Of a DNA stretch of 64,000 bases, positions 18,721 to 27,135 are shown one piece after another (position 1 is the stretch's first letter; each line of letters begins with the position of its first letter). A program made the translations under genes and the position numbers. Under the pieces are notes generated by a model that did not search any database, had not been told where the DNA came from, and worked only from the letters and a program-made list of their open reading frames with translations. Source of the DNA: Exilibacterium tricleocarpae. Lineage in GTDB: Bacteria; Pseudomonadota; Gammaproteobacteria; Pseudomonadales; Cellvibrionaceae. The DNA is taken from positions 1 to 64,000 of the forward strand of contig NZ_ML660114.1 of the NCBI RefSeq assembly GCF_007004655.1, written 5' to 3'.

Positions 18721-19977
18721 ATGGCATCTCCCAGCATCATCGATATTGAAGCACTGACACAGCCGATATCAGAAGATCGCCCCCAGGGTGAAGACCTGCG
18801 TGGCGACCGGTCTCCCAATTCAGAATATTATGCGATTAAAGACGCTCGCAATAGCGCCCGTGCGGCCGAGCGAGCCAGCATGTTCGACGAGGACAGCAGC
18901 AACGACACACTGAGCCAATGGAAACCCATTGCCGAACTCGCACCGCAAATTCTCAGCACCAAAAGCAAAGACCTGGAGATTGCCAGTTGGTATATAGAGG
19001 CGCTGGTGCGGCTGCACGGTTTTGCCGGTCTGCGCGACGGCCTGAGCCTGACCGGCGCCCTGGTGGAAAATTTCTGGGATGATCTGTATCCCGAACCCGA
19101 TGAGGACGGTCTCGAAACCAAAGTCGGTCCGCTTACCGGCCTCAATGGCGACGGTGGTGAAGGCACCCTGCTGGCACCGATTCGCAACGTCGCCCTCACC
19201 ACCCAGGGGTCACATGGCGACTTCAGCTACTGGCAGTATCAACAGGCCCAGGACGCGGCAAAAATCAGCGACGACGACAAACGCGCGGAGCGCGTCGACA
19301 CCATCGGCTTCACACTCGAGCAGATCAGCGCGACTGTGGCCAGCGGCGAGGTGAGCTTTTACGTCAACCTGCTGGATGATTTACAACAGTGCACCCAGGT
19401 CTACGCCGACCTCAATCAACAGTTGCGCGATCACTGCGGCAACGACTCCCCGCCGAGTTCCGCCATCAAAAACCTACTCGATGAAATCCTGCGTGCGGTG
19501 CGCTTCCTGACCAAAGACAGACTCGCCCATCTCGCTGCCAGTGACGATGCGCCGCAGGTTGACACGCCGGATGCCGCAGCAACGGGAGGCGGGGGTCCAG
19601 TGGCGGCGGCAGTCGCCGCCGGGCCCATCGCCAATCGGGAACAAGCCCTGCAGCGCCTGCAGGAAGTCGCCACCTATTTTCGCACCTACGAGCCCCACAC
19701 ACCCCTGGCGGCAACCATCGAGCGGGTAGTGACCTGGGGTCGTATGACAGTGTCCGAGTTGATGATGGAGCTGGTGCCCGATGATACCGCTCGCGCCATA
19801 TTTACCCAACTGACCGGCGTCAAGCTGGACGGCTCGGCCACCGAAAGTTACGTACCGCCGCCGGTGGCGGCACCGGCCAGTGTCGCCACCGGCGAGGCGA
19901 GCACCGGCGGCGACACCGAGTGGGACGAAAGTGTAACTGATACTGACAACGGAGGTAGCAGCGATTCGGGATGGTAG
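18721..19977 (+). CDS. tssA: T6SS cap/assembly protein TssA (ImpA family)
   Basis: The 418-residue protein has an ImpA N-terminal domain (about residues 10-125; GEDLRGD, YYAIKDARNSAR, then FWDDLYPEPDEDG) and a C-terminal region containing EVATYFRTYEPHTPLA and WGRMTVSELM. TssA proteins cap the growing sheath-tube or sit at the baseplate. The last 55 residues form an acidic, Gly/Ser-rich tail. A good Shine-Dalgarno (gggaag) precedes the ATG. It opens the second half of the locus, 63 bp upstream of tssB. Confidence 0.93.
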   Translation: MASPSIIDIEALTQPISEDRPQGEDLRGDRSPNSEYYAIKDARNSARAAERASMFDEDSSNDTLSQWKPIAELAPQILSTKSKDLEIASWYIEALVRLHGFAGLRDGLSLTGALVENFWDDLYPEPDEDGLETKVGPLTGLNGDGGEGTLLAPIRNVALTTQGSHGDFSYWQYQQAQDAAKISDDDKRAERVDTIGFTLEQISATVASGEVSFYVNLLDDLQQCTQVYADLNQQLRDHCGNDSPPSSAIKNLLDEILRAVRFLTKDRLAHLAASDDAPQVDTPDAAATGGGGPVAAAVAAGPIANREQALQRLQEVATYFRTYEPHTPLAATIERVVTWGRMTVSELMMELVPDDTARAIFTQLTGVKLDGSATESYVPPPVAAPASVATGEASTGGDTEWDESVTDTDNGGSSDSGW

Positions 19978-20040
19978 AGAGCAGCGCGACAGAATTGAAA
20001 AACCAAGTATTGACATTATCGACTTAACGAGGGCTTAGCT

Positions 20041-20559
20041 ATGTCTGAAAGTATCCACGACAAACTGAAAAGAGTGCGCAAACCGCGTGTACATATAACC
20101 TATGACGTTGAGACCAACGGGGCTGAGGAGAAAAAAGAGCTGCCTTTTGTGGTCGGCGTTATGGGCGACTACTCGGGCGACAATACCGAGAATAAGAAGT
20201 CCGTCAAAGAGCGCAAATTCGTCCAGATAGACCGGGACAATTTCAACGAGGCCATGGGCAAGATCAACCCCAAGTTGCAAATGAAGGTGGAGAACACCCT
20301 GGCCGGCGACGACAGTGAAATGTCCGTCAATCTCGACTTCAACTCAATGGATGATTTTGAGCCGCAAAATATCGTCAAAAAAGTGGAACCGTTGAAACAG
20401 CTGATGGATGCCCGCAACAAACTGCGTGATCTGCTCAGTAAGGCGGATCGCTCCGAGGAACTGGAGGGCGTGCTGGAAGAAGTCCTGCAGAGCACTGAAA
20501 AGATTACTGAACTGGGTAAAGAACTAGGTATTGAAGAAGATAAAGGAGGCGACAAGTAA
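20041..20559 (+). CDS. tssB: T6SS sheath small subunit TssB (VipA)
   Basis: The 172-residue protein matches TssB in size and motifs: [12 protein letters not shown] near residues 39-50, [13 protein letters not shown] and [15 protein letters not shown]. It polymerises with TssC into the contractile sheath. Its TAA stop overlaps the tssC ATG by one base (TAATG), which should couple translation and balance the two subunits. Confidence 0.97.
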   Translation: MSESIHDKLKRVRKPRVHITYDVETNGAEEKKELPFVVGVMGDYSGDNTENKKSVKERKFVQIDRDNFNEAMGKINPKLQMKVENTLAGDDSEMSVNLDFNSMDDFEPQNIVKKVEPLKQLMDARNKLRDLLSKADRSEELEGVLEEVLQSTEKITELGKELGIEEDKGGDK

Positions 20560-22046
20560 TGAGTACAGAAGCCGAATCCTCAGGCGGCGCAGAAGCGCAA
20601 GAGCAATCGGTCAGCCTGCTCGAACAAGCTCTGGGTGCGACCAAGCAGACAGAGCGCGAAGATGCCCAGGACCTGCTGGAGAATCTCACCCAGCAGGTGC
20701 TCAAAGGCACAGTGAGCTGGGACCGCAATCTCACCCACACCATCAAGGCGGCAATCGCGTCGATTGACGCCGCCATGTCCAAACAGCTGGCGGCGATCAT
20801 GCATAATGAAAAGCTGCAGAAACTCGAGGGTTCCTGGCGCGGCCTGAACCACCTGATCATGAACAGCGAAACCGGCACCACGATGAAGATTCGCATGCTC
20901 AATATCAGTAAAAAAGAGCTATTCAAGGACTTGGATAAAGCGGTAGAGTTCGATCAGAGCAATATCTTCAAGAAAGTCTACGAAGAAGAATTCGGCACCG
21001 CCGGCGGCGAACCCTACGGCGCCATGATCGGCGATTTCGAATTCAACAATCACCCCGATGACATCGATTTGTTGAGCAATATGTCCAATGTCGCGGCCGC
21101 GGGTTTCTGTCCCTTTATCTCCGCCGCAGGGCCGGGCATGTTCGGGTTTGACGACTATACCGAACTGTCAAAACCCCGCGACCTGGCGCAGATATTCGAC
21201 TCCCAGGAGTACATCAAATATCGCAGCTTCCGCGACAGCGAGGATTCACGGTTCGTTTCACTGGTGATGCCGCGCGTGTTATCGCGCATGCCTTACGGCG
21301 CCAACACCAAGCCGGTGGAGGAATTCGGGTACGAGGAATTCCCCCAGGACGAGTCGGGCATGTCCACCGCCGTGGAGCACGATCAATACTGCTGGATGAA
21401 CGCCGCCTATGTGATGGGCACGACCCTGACCAGCGCATTTTCGGAAAACGGCTGGTGTACCGCCATTCGCGGTGCCGAGGGTGGCGGCAAGGTCGAGGGT
21501 CTGCCGAGCCATATCTTTAAAAGCGACGACGGCGACACCGACCAGAAGTGCCCCACTGAACTCGGTATCACCGACAGGCGGGAAGCGGAACTCAGCGGTC
21601 TGGGCTTTCTGCCTCTATGCCACTACAAAAACACCGACTACTCGGTATTTTTTGGTGCACAGACGACGCAAAAGCCGAAAGTTTATGACGATCCGGATGC
21701 GACCTCCAATGCAGCCATTTCCGCGCGCCTGCCCTATATCATGGCCACCAGCCGTATCGCTCACTACCTGAAAGTGATGGGCCGCGACAAGATCGGTTCT
21801 TTTATGGAGGCCAAAGATGCCGAGCAATGGTTGAACCGCTGGATTCAGGGCTACACCAACAGCAACGAGGACGCCAGCGCCGAGATGAAAGCCAAATTCC
21901 CGCTGGCTGCGGCAACAGTGCAGGTCAAGGAAAATCCCGGCGCACCCGGCTCCTACAGCGCAGTGGCGTATTTGAAACCCTGGCTGCAGATGGAGGAATT
22001 GACAACCTCCCTGCGCATGGTAGCCAATATCCCCAGTTCGGGCTGA
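20559..22046 (+). CDS. tssC: T6SS sheath large subunit TssC (VipB)
   Basis: The 495-residue protein is a standard Tss[34 protein letters not shown], then [18 protein letters not shown]. It forms the contractile sheath with TssB. Start ATG 20559 overlaps the tssB stop and has a strong aaaggaggc ribosome-binding site inside tssB. Of the three TssC-like proteins here this is the best match to the canonical large subunit in length and motifs. Confidence 0.97.
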   Translation: MSTEAESSGGAEAQEQSVSLLEQALGATKQTEREDAQDLLENLTQQVLKGTVSWDRNLTHTIKAAIASIDAAMSKQLAAIMHNEKLQKLEGSWRGLNHLIMNSETGTTMKIRMLNISKKELFKDLDKAVEFDQSNIFKKVYEEEFGTAGGEPYGAMIGDFEFNNHPDDIDLLSNMSNVAAAGFCPFISAAGPGMFGFDDYTELSKPRDLAQIFDSQEYIKYRSFRDSEDSRFVSLVMPRVLSRMPYGANTKPVEEFGYEEFPQDESGMSTAVEHDQYCWMNAAYVMGTTLTSAFSENGWCTAIRGAEGGGKVEGLPSHIFKSDDGDTDQKCPTELGITDRREAELSGLGFLPLCHYKNTDYSVFFGAQTTQKPKVYDDPDATSNAAISARLPYIMATSRIAHYLKVMGRDKIGSFMEAKDAEQWLNRWIQGYTNSNEDASAEMKAKFPLAAATVQVKENPGAPGSYSAVAYLKPWLQMEELTTSLRMVANIPSSG

Positions 22047-22069
22047 CGGTCGCCGGCCGTCGAGCAGCC

Positions 22070-22104
22070 GACCGCGGCGGGTGCGCCCGCCGCGGTCTTT
22101 CCCT
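22070..22104 (+). terminator. GC hairpin between tssC and tssC2 (terminator or attenuator)
   Basis: A perfect 12-bp stem (22070-22081 with 22086-22097) closed by a tgcg loop is followed by tttccctt, an interrupted pyrimidine tract. It resembles an intrinsic terminator but the U-run is imperfect, so partial termination is more likely. This would make tssB-tssC transcripts more abundant than the baseplate genes downstream. Confidence 0.6.
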
Positions 22105-22131
22105 TGTTGTTTCCAGGAAGAGTGAGTACGC

Positions 22132-23655
22132 GTGTCCGACGAAGGAGTCAATCTGGATGCCTTGTTGGAAGGCACCGACGCACAGTTGAGCGAGGGCGGG
22201 GCAACGGGCTTCGACGGCGATCTGATTTCGCGTTTTCTGTCCGAGCCCGATCCGGCGCAGGCCATCGCGCTGTGGATCGAAAACTTCGCCGCTACCGGCA
22301 CAGTCACGGGACTGTCGACGTCCGCCTGGCTGAGCCGGCAGATTGCCCTGCTTGACGAGTTGGTCAACGAACAGCTCAACTGCATTTTGCACCAGCCCAA
22401 GCTGCAACAGCTCGAAAGCGGCTGGCGCGGACTGTGGCGGCTGGCAGATACGGCCAGCCACTACAGCGGCGTCAAGCTCAAGGTGTTGAATATCAGTTGG
22501 CGCGAAGTCAGCAAAGATATTGACCGCGCCTCCGACTTTGACCAAAGCCAATTGTTTCAACTGATATACAGCCAGGAGTTCGGCACCGCCGGCGGCGAGC
22601 CGTTCGGGGTGCTGCTCGGCGACTACCAGGTAAGCCATCGCCCGTTTGCCGGGCACCCCTACTCGGATATCCCCACTCTGCGCGGGCTGGCGCAGATCGC
22701 GGCGGCGGCATTCGCACCGTTTATCTGTGCGGCGACGCCGCAACTGTTCGGGATCGACGATTTCGAAACCCTGGGTCAGCCGATCAACTTTCAAGAGGTT
22801 TTCCGGCAACGGGAATACATCCAGTGGCGCAGTCTGCGCGAGTTGGAGGACGCCCGTTTTCTCGGCGTGTGCCTGCCGAGAATCATCATGCGCAAACCCT
22901 ATACTGCACACCTGGTGTCCTACGGCGGGCTGTTGTTCAATGAGCAGTGCGAGGGCGACTCCGGCAACTATCTATGGGGCAATCCCTGTTACGCCTTTGG
23001 CACCGTGCTGATCCGCGAGTTCGGAGAAGTCGGCTGGTTTGCGCATATTCGCGGCGTGCCGCGGGATTACTACGGCGGCGGCCTGGTGACCGGATTTCCG
23101 GCCATCGACTATGGTCTGGACAGCCCGGGTACTGCGACTAAAATCCTGACCGAAATGGTCATTACCGATAACAACGAGCGGCAGTTGAGCGAGTTGGGTT
23201 TGATGTGCCTGTGTCACTGCTACGACACCGAGTTTGCCGCGTTTCAAAGCTGCCCCTCGGTGCAAAAAGCCAGGCAGTTTCAGGGCAAGGCAGAAACCGC
23301 CAACGCCCGTATCAGCGCCATGTTGCAGCAGGTGTTTTGCGCCTCCCGTTTTGCCCACTATATAAAAGTCATGATTCGGGACAAAGTGGGCTCCTTTGCC
23401 GGCCCCGGCGATTGTGAGCAGCTGTTGCAGGAGTGGTTCAATCGCTACGCCACCGCCCGCGAAGACCTGAAGTGGGACATGCTGGCCCGCTATCCCCTGC
23501 GCTCAGCGCGGGTGCAGGTGCGGGAGCTGCCTGGAAAACCGGGCAGTTACACCAGTATTATCCACCTGAAACCCCACTATATCGTCGATCACCTGGTCTC
23601 GGAACTCAAGCTGACCACCGAGCTGGCGCTGTCGGGTTTCGGCACCGGACATTGA
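22132..23655 (+). CDS. Second TssC-like sheath protein (ImpD/TssC40-type paralogue)
   Basis: The 507-residue protein clearly belongs to the TssC family ([47 protein letters not shown]) but diverges from the first TssC, with an acidic N-terminal extension of about 45 residues. Rhizobial and Agrobacterium loci carry a comparable pair, TssC41 with TssC40/ImpD, between tssB and tssE, and the position here is the same. Start GTG 22132 is used; no in-frame ATG fits the family. It may modify or cap the sheath rather than form the bulk polymer (inference). It lies 3 bp upstream of tssE. Confidence 0.88.
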   Translation: MSDEGVNLDALLEGTDAQLSEGGATGFDGDLISRFLSEPDPAQAIALWIENFAATGTVTGLSTSAWLSRQIALLDELVNEQLNCILHQPKLQQLESGWRGLWRLADTASHYSGVKLKVLNISWREVSKDIDRASDFDQSQLFQLIYSQEFGTAGGEPFGVLLGDYQVSHRPFAGHPYSDIPTLRGLAQIAAAAFAPFICAATPQLFGIDDFETLGQPINFQEVFRQREYIQWRSLRELEDARFLGVCLPRIIMRKPYTAHLVSYGGLLFNEQCEGDSGNYLWGNPCYAFGTVLIREFGEVGWFAHIRGVPRDYYGGGLVTGFPAIDYGLDSPGTATKILTEMVITDNNERQLSELGLMCLCHCYDTEFAAFQSCPSVQKARQFQGKAETANARISAMLQQVFCASRFAHYIKVMIRDKVGSFAGPGDCEQLLQEWFNRYATAREDLKWDMLARYPLRSARVQVRELPGKPGSYTSIIHLKPHYIVDHLVSELKLTTELALSGFGTGH

Positions 23656-23658
23656 GAT

Positions 23659-24141
23659 ATGGCTAAAATCGACAAAGACAAAAAGCTGCTCTCGCCGATT
23701 CTCGATCGGCTGTTGTACGGCGATCGCTACGGTTCATCGCCGCAGCCGCATCAAGTGCTGCGCCAGTTGCGCGAGAGTGTGCGCCGCGATCTGGAGCATC
23801 TGTTTAACACCCGCTATCGCTGTATAGGAGCGCCGCCGGCCTGCGAACATTTGCAGACCTCGCTGATTAATTTCGGCTTGCCGGACCTCTCGACAGTCAA
23901 TCTGACAGCGCCGCAAAGCCGCGACGAATTTTGCCGGCAGGTGGAGCAGACCATCACCAACTACGAACCGCGTATCAAGTCTGTAAAAGTGATCGGCGTA
24001 ACAGACGCCGACCCTGAAGACCCGGTTATCCGTTTTCGCATTGAAGCGCTTCTCCATGCCAACCCGGCCCCCGAGGTGATTGTTTTTGACTCGGCACTCA
24101 ACCCCGTCAACCATACCATTGATGTTTCGGAGATTGCCTAG
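23659..24141 (+). CDS. tssE: T6SS baseplate protein TssE (gp25-like)
   Basis: The 160-residue protein has the gp25-like pattern: LSPILDRLLYGD near the N-terminus, SLINFGLPDLST, then TITNYEPRIKSVKV. TssE is a baseplate wedge component that initiates sheath polymerisation. Its TAG stop overlaps the GTG start of tssF by one base. Length matches the family. Confidence 0.95.
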   Translation: MAKIDKDKKLLSPILDRLLYGDRYGSSPQPHQVLRQLRESVRRDLEHLFNTRYRCIGAPPACEHLQTSLINFGLPDLSTVNLTAPQSRDEFCRQVEQTITNYEPRIKSVKVIGVTDADPEDPVIRFRIEALLHANPAPEVIVFDSALNPVNHTIDVSEIA

Positions 24142-25973
24142 TGAGCGACAAGCTGTTATTGCACTACGACAAAGAGCTGGCGTTTATCCAACAGTCGGCG
24201 GCGGAATTCGCCCGCCGTCACCCCGGCGCGGCCGGTCGCCTGCGGCTCGGAACCGATACCGTCGACGATCCTCTGGTCGGGCGCCTGTTCTCGGGGGTCG
24301 CCTATCTGAACGCCCGCATTCAACAAAAGCTGGACGATGAGTTTCCGGAACTGACCGATGCCCTGCTCGAGACCCTCTATCCGCACTATCTGCGCCCGAT
24401 ACCGTCAATGTCAATCGCCCGGTTCGAACCTACACCCGACCTTGACGCCGTGGTTGAGGTACCGAGAAAGACACTGCTCGACACCGAGGCAGTGGAGGGA
24501 GAGAGCTGCCGTTTCTCAACCTGTTATCCGGTTGATGTCGCGCCGATCAGTGTCGACAGTGCCGACTTGCTGCCGCGACCCTTTATCGCGCCGGGTTCCA
24601 CCGATATCAGAGGCGCCGGTGCGGTGTTGCGCCTGCAGCTGAAAACACTGAGCCAGGATGTGCTTTTCTCCGCCCTGGATTTATCCCGATTGCGCTTTTA
24701 TCTGCGCGGCCAGAGCCAGCACGTCTACCCGCTTTACGATCTGCTGCTGACCAAAACCCTCAAGATCGTACTGGCCCGCTCCGATGCCGACTCGAAACCG
24801 GTTTACCTGGAGGCGGGCCATTTGCAACAGGCGGGCTTTGAACCTGCCGACGGTATCCTGCCCTACCCCGACAACGCTTTTATCGGTTATCGCCTGCTGA
24901 CAGAATTTTTTGTGTTCCCGGAAAAATTCCTGTTTCTTGATCTCATCGATCTGGCCGGCAACCTGCCCGCAGACCTCGGTCGCGAACTGAATATCTATTT
25001 CTACCTCACCGACTCGGACAGCGAGCTGGAACATCAAATATCCGCCAAGACGTTCGCCCTGGGCTGCACGCCTGTCGTAAACCTGTTTGAACAAGTCGCC
25101 GATCCGATTGCGCTCGACCAAACCCAATACACCTACCCGATCATACCCGATGCACGGCGCTCGACATCGATGGAGATTTACAGCATCAACAACGTCCAGG
25201 CTACCGACATGGAGGGCAAGGAATACGAATATACCCCTTTCTATGGGACCGAGCACCGCCACACAGAAAAGAACCACGGTACCTTCTGGTTTCCGCACCG
25301 CCGCAATGTCGTGGAAGGCGAACATCTTAATGAGGCGGCAACCGAGGTCGATATCAGCCTGGTGGACTTGAATTTCAATCCGTTCGGTATCAACAACCAG
25401 ACCCTGCAACTCAAGCTGACCTGTTGCAATCGCAATAGACCGAAGAAACTGCAAAGCGGCGGCGGCAAACCCTTTCTCACCGATGTGAAGGGCGAAGCGC
25501 CGGTCAAGCGCATCAGCAGCGTCACCCCTCCCACCGCCACCCTGCGCGCCAATATGAAAGAGCGGGGTTACTGGCGGTTGATTTCACATTTAAATCTCAA
25601 TCACCTGTCGCTAAGCAGCAGCGATCAGTCACTCGAGGCACTGAAAGAAATTCTGCGCCTCTATGATTTTTTCGATTCGCCAAGCACCCGCAGCACTATA
25701 GAGGCCATTCACGGGCTTGCCACCAAGCCCATCACCGCGCCGATCCAAATCGAAGATACCACCGCTCTGTGTCGCGGCACCGAGGTGGAAATCGTCTTCG
25801 ACCCGGTCATGCTCGCCGGTTCCAGCCCGCTGCTGTTCGCCTCGGTATTGGAGCGGTTTCTGGGCCTTTACTGTTCCATCAACTCATTTACCCGGTTAAT
25901 CGTCCGCCTGGCGGGCAAAGAGGGAGAGCTCAAGCGATGGCCACCACGCGCCGGCGAAAAAGCATTGCTGTAA
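24141..25973 (+). CDS. tssF: T6SS baseplate protein TssF (VasA/ImpG)
   Basis: The 610-residue protein begins LLHYDKELAFIQQSAAEFA, the TssF signature, with DPLVGRLFSGVAYLNARI close behind; the C-terminus (LFASVLERFLGLYCSINSF) is equally typical. TssF and TssG form the baseplate wedge. The GTG start at 24141 overlaps the tssE stop. Its 3' end overlaps tssG by 37 bp, consistent with coupled translation. Confidence 0.96.
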   Translation: MSDKLLLHYDKELAFIQQSAAEFARRHPGAAGRLRLGTDTVDDPLVGRLFSGVAYLNARIQQKLDDEFPELTDALLETLYPHYLRPIPSMSIARFEPTPDLDAVVEVPRKTLLDTEAVEGESCRFSTCYPVDVAPISVDSADLLPRPFIAPGSTDIRGAGAVLRLQLKTLSQDVLFSALDLSRLRFYLRGQSQHVYPLYDLLLTKTLKIVLARSDADSKPVYLEAGHLQQAGFEPADGILPYPDNAFIGYRLLTEFFVFPEKFLFLDLIDLAGNLPADLGRELNIYFYLTDSDSELEHQISAKTFALGCTPVVNLFEQVADPIALDQTQYTYPIIPDARRSTSMEIYSINNVQATDMEGKEYEYTPFYGTEHRHTEKNHGTFWFPHRRNVVEGEHLNEAATEVDISLVDLNFNPFGINNQTLQLKLTCCNRNRPKKLQSGGGKPFLTDVKGEAPVKRISSVTPPTATLRANMKERGYWRLISHLNLNHLSLSSSDQSLEALKEILRLYDFFDSPSTRSTIEAIHGLATKPITAPIQIEDTTALCRGTEVEIVFDPVMLAGSSPLLFASVLERFLGLYCSINSFTRLIVRLAGKEGELKRWPPRAGEKALL

Positions 25974-27106
25974 TTCAGCAGCTTACCGACGAACCCCACC
26001 GCTTTGAATTTTTTCAGGCGCTGCGCATTCTCGAGTCTGCGACCCGGCAACAGCAGTCACTCGATCTCGGCTTTGCCCGCCACCCGGTCGGCGGCTGGGT
26101 TCCCCCACACCAGGAGTGTGTGCGTTTTCGCATTCGTGAAACCCTCGGTTTTCGCACCGCCAATGTAGTCGCCGTCGAGCCGATTGCGACCCTCGACAGC
26201 GGCGATAGCAAGGCGCCCGAGGCGCAGTGGGAAATGATTGTCGGGTTTATGGGGCTGACCGGCAGCCAGGGCGTGCTGCCCTACTATTTCACCGAACTGG
26301 TGTTACAGCAGTTGCGGGAAAAAAGCGACGTTTTGAAAGATTTTCTCGATACCATCAATCATCGCAGCATTTCCCTGTTTTATCAGGCATCCCGAAAATA
26401 CCAGTTACCGGTCAACTACGAGCGCCAGAAGTTGCTCAAACAGCGCGAGCCGGACCTGTTCAGCCACGCGCTCAGCGCCCTGAGCGGGCTCGGCACCGGC
26501 CATCTGTCGAACCGCCTGCAGGTTCCCGACGAGGTTATCTACGGCTTCGGTGGTCTCCTGGCCCGCCAGGTGAAGTCCGCCGTCGGCCTGAAGGGGTTGC
26601 TGCGGCACTACTTCGGTATCGACGTCACAGTGGAGCAGTTTTGCCCCCAGTGGCAGGAACTGCCGGACGATGTGGTGACCCGCCTGCCCGGTGGCGGCCA
26701 GTCCGGCCAGAACAATAAGCTCGGCGTCAATGCACTGCTCGGCTCGCGCTGCAAAAATATTCAAAGCAAGTTCCGTATTCACCTCGAACCCATGAGCTAC
26801 GAGCGCTTTATGACATTGGCACCGGGCGGGGAAAAAATGCAGGCCATGCAGGGGCTGATTGAGTACTACGCCGGCACCGACCTGGATTACGAAATCAGTG
26901 TCACCATTACCGATAGTGAAGTACCCCCGGCCCGCCTCAACAGTAGCGGCCCACCCATGCTGGGCTGGAACAGTCATGTATTTAGTGAAGGCAAGCCGCC
27001 AAACCTGGTGGAAATAAAAGTGTCGCAAGGCACCGACGATTTAAACCGACAATTGGATAAAGCCGATCCGATGCAATCAATAACCAGCAAATACGCTGCA
27101 AGATAA
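25937..27106 (+). CDS. tssG: T6SS baseplate protein TssG (VasB/ImpH)
   Basis: The 389-residue protein starts at ATG 25937, inside tssF and preceded by agggagag; longer in-frame readings lack TssG similarity. It carries PHRFEFFQALRILE near the N-terminus and MGLTGSQGVLPYYFTE in the middle, both diagnostic. TssG works with TssF and TssK in the baseplate. The stop codon lies within a 14-bp tandem duplication that fills the gap to clpV. Confidence 0.95.
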   Translation: MATTRRRKSIAVIQQLTDEPHRFEFFQALRILESATRQQQSLDLGFARHPVGGWVPPHQECVRFRIRETLGFRTANVVAVEPIATLDSGDSKAPEAQWEMIVGFMGLTGSQGVLPYYFTELVLQQLREKSDVLKDFLDTINHRSISLFYQASRKYQLPVNYERQKLLKQREPDLFSHALSALSGLGTGHLSNRLQVPDEVIYGFGGLLARQVKSAVGLKGLLRHYFGIDVTVEQFCPQWQELPDDVVTRLPGGGQSGQNNKLGVNALLGSRCKNIQSKFRIHLEPMSYERFMTLAPGGEKMQAMQGLIEYYAGTDLDYEISVTITDSEVPPARLNSSGPPMLGWNSHVFSEGKPPNLVEIKVSQGTDDLNRQLDKADPMQSITSKYAAR

Positions 27107-27126
27107 AAACGTCAAGATAAAAACAG
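27099..27126 (+). repeat. 14-bp tandem duplication over the tssG stop
   Basis: Copies caagataaaaacgt (27099-27112) and caagataaaaacag (27113-27126) are adjacent. The first contains the tssG TAA at 27104-27106. The second ends nine bases before the clpV ATG and forms its upstream region (caggataacgct). Confidence 0.65.
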
Positions 27127-27135
27127 GATAACGCT

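Noticed and set aside
25769-25936. Longer TssG start inside tssF
   Set aside because: The extension is antagonistic to the conserved tssF frame and lacks TssG features; ATG 25937 has a good ribosome-binding site.
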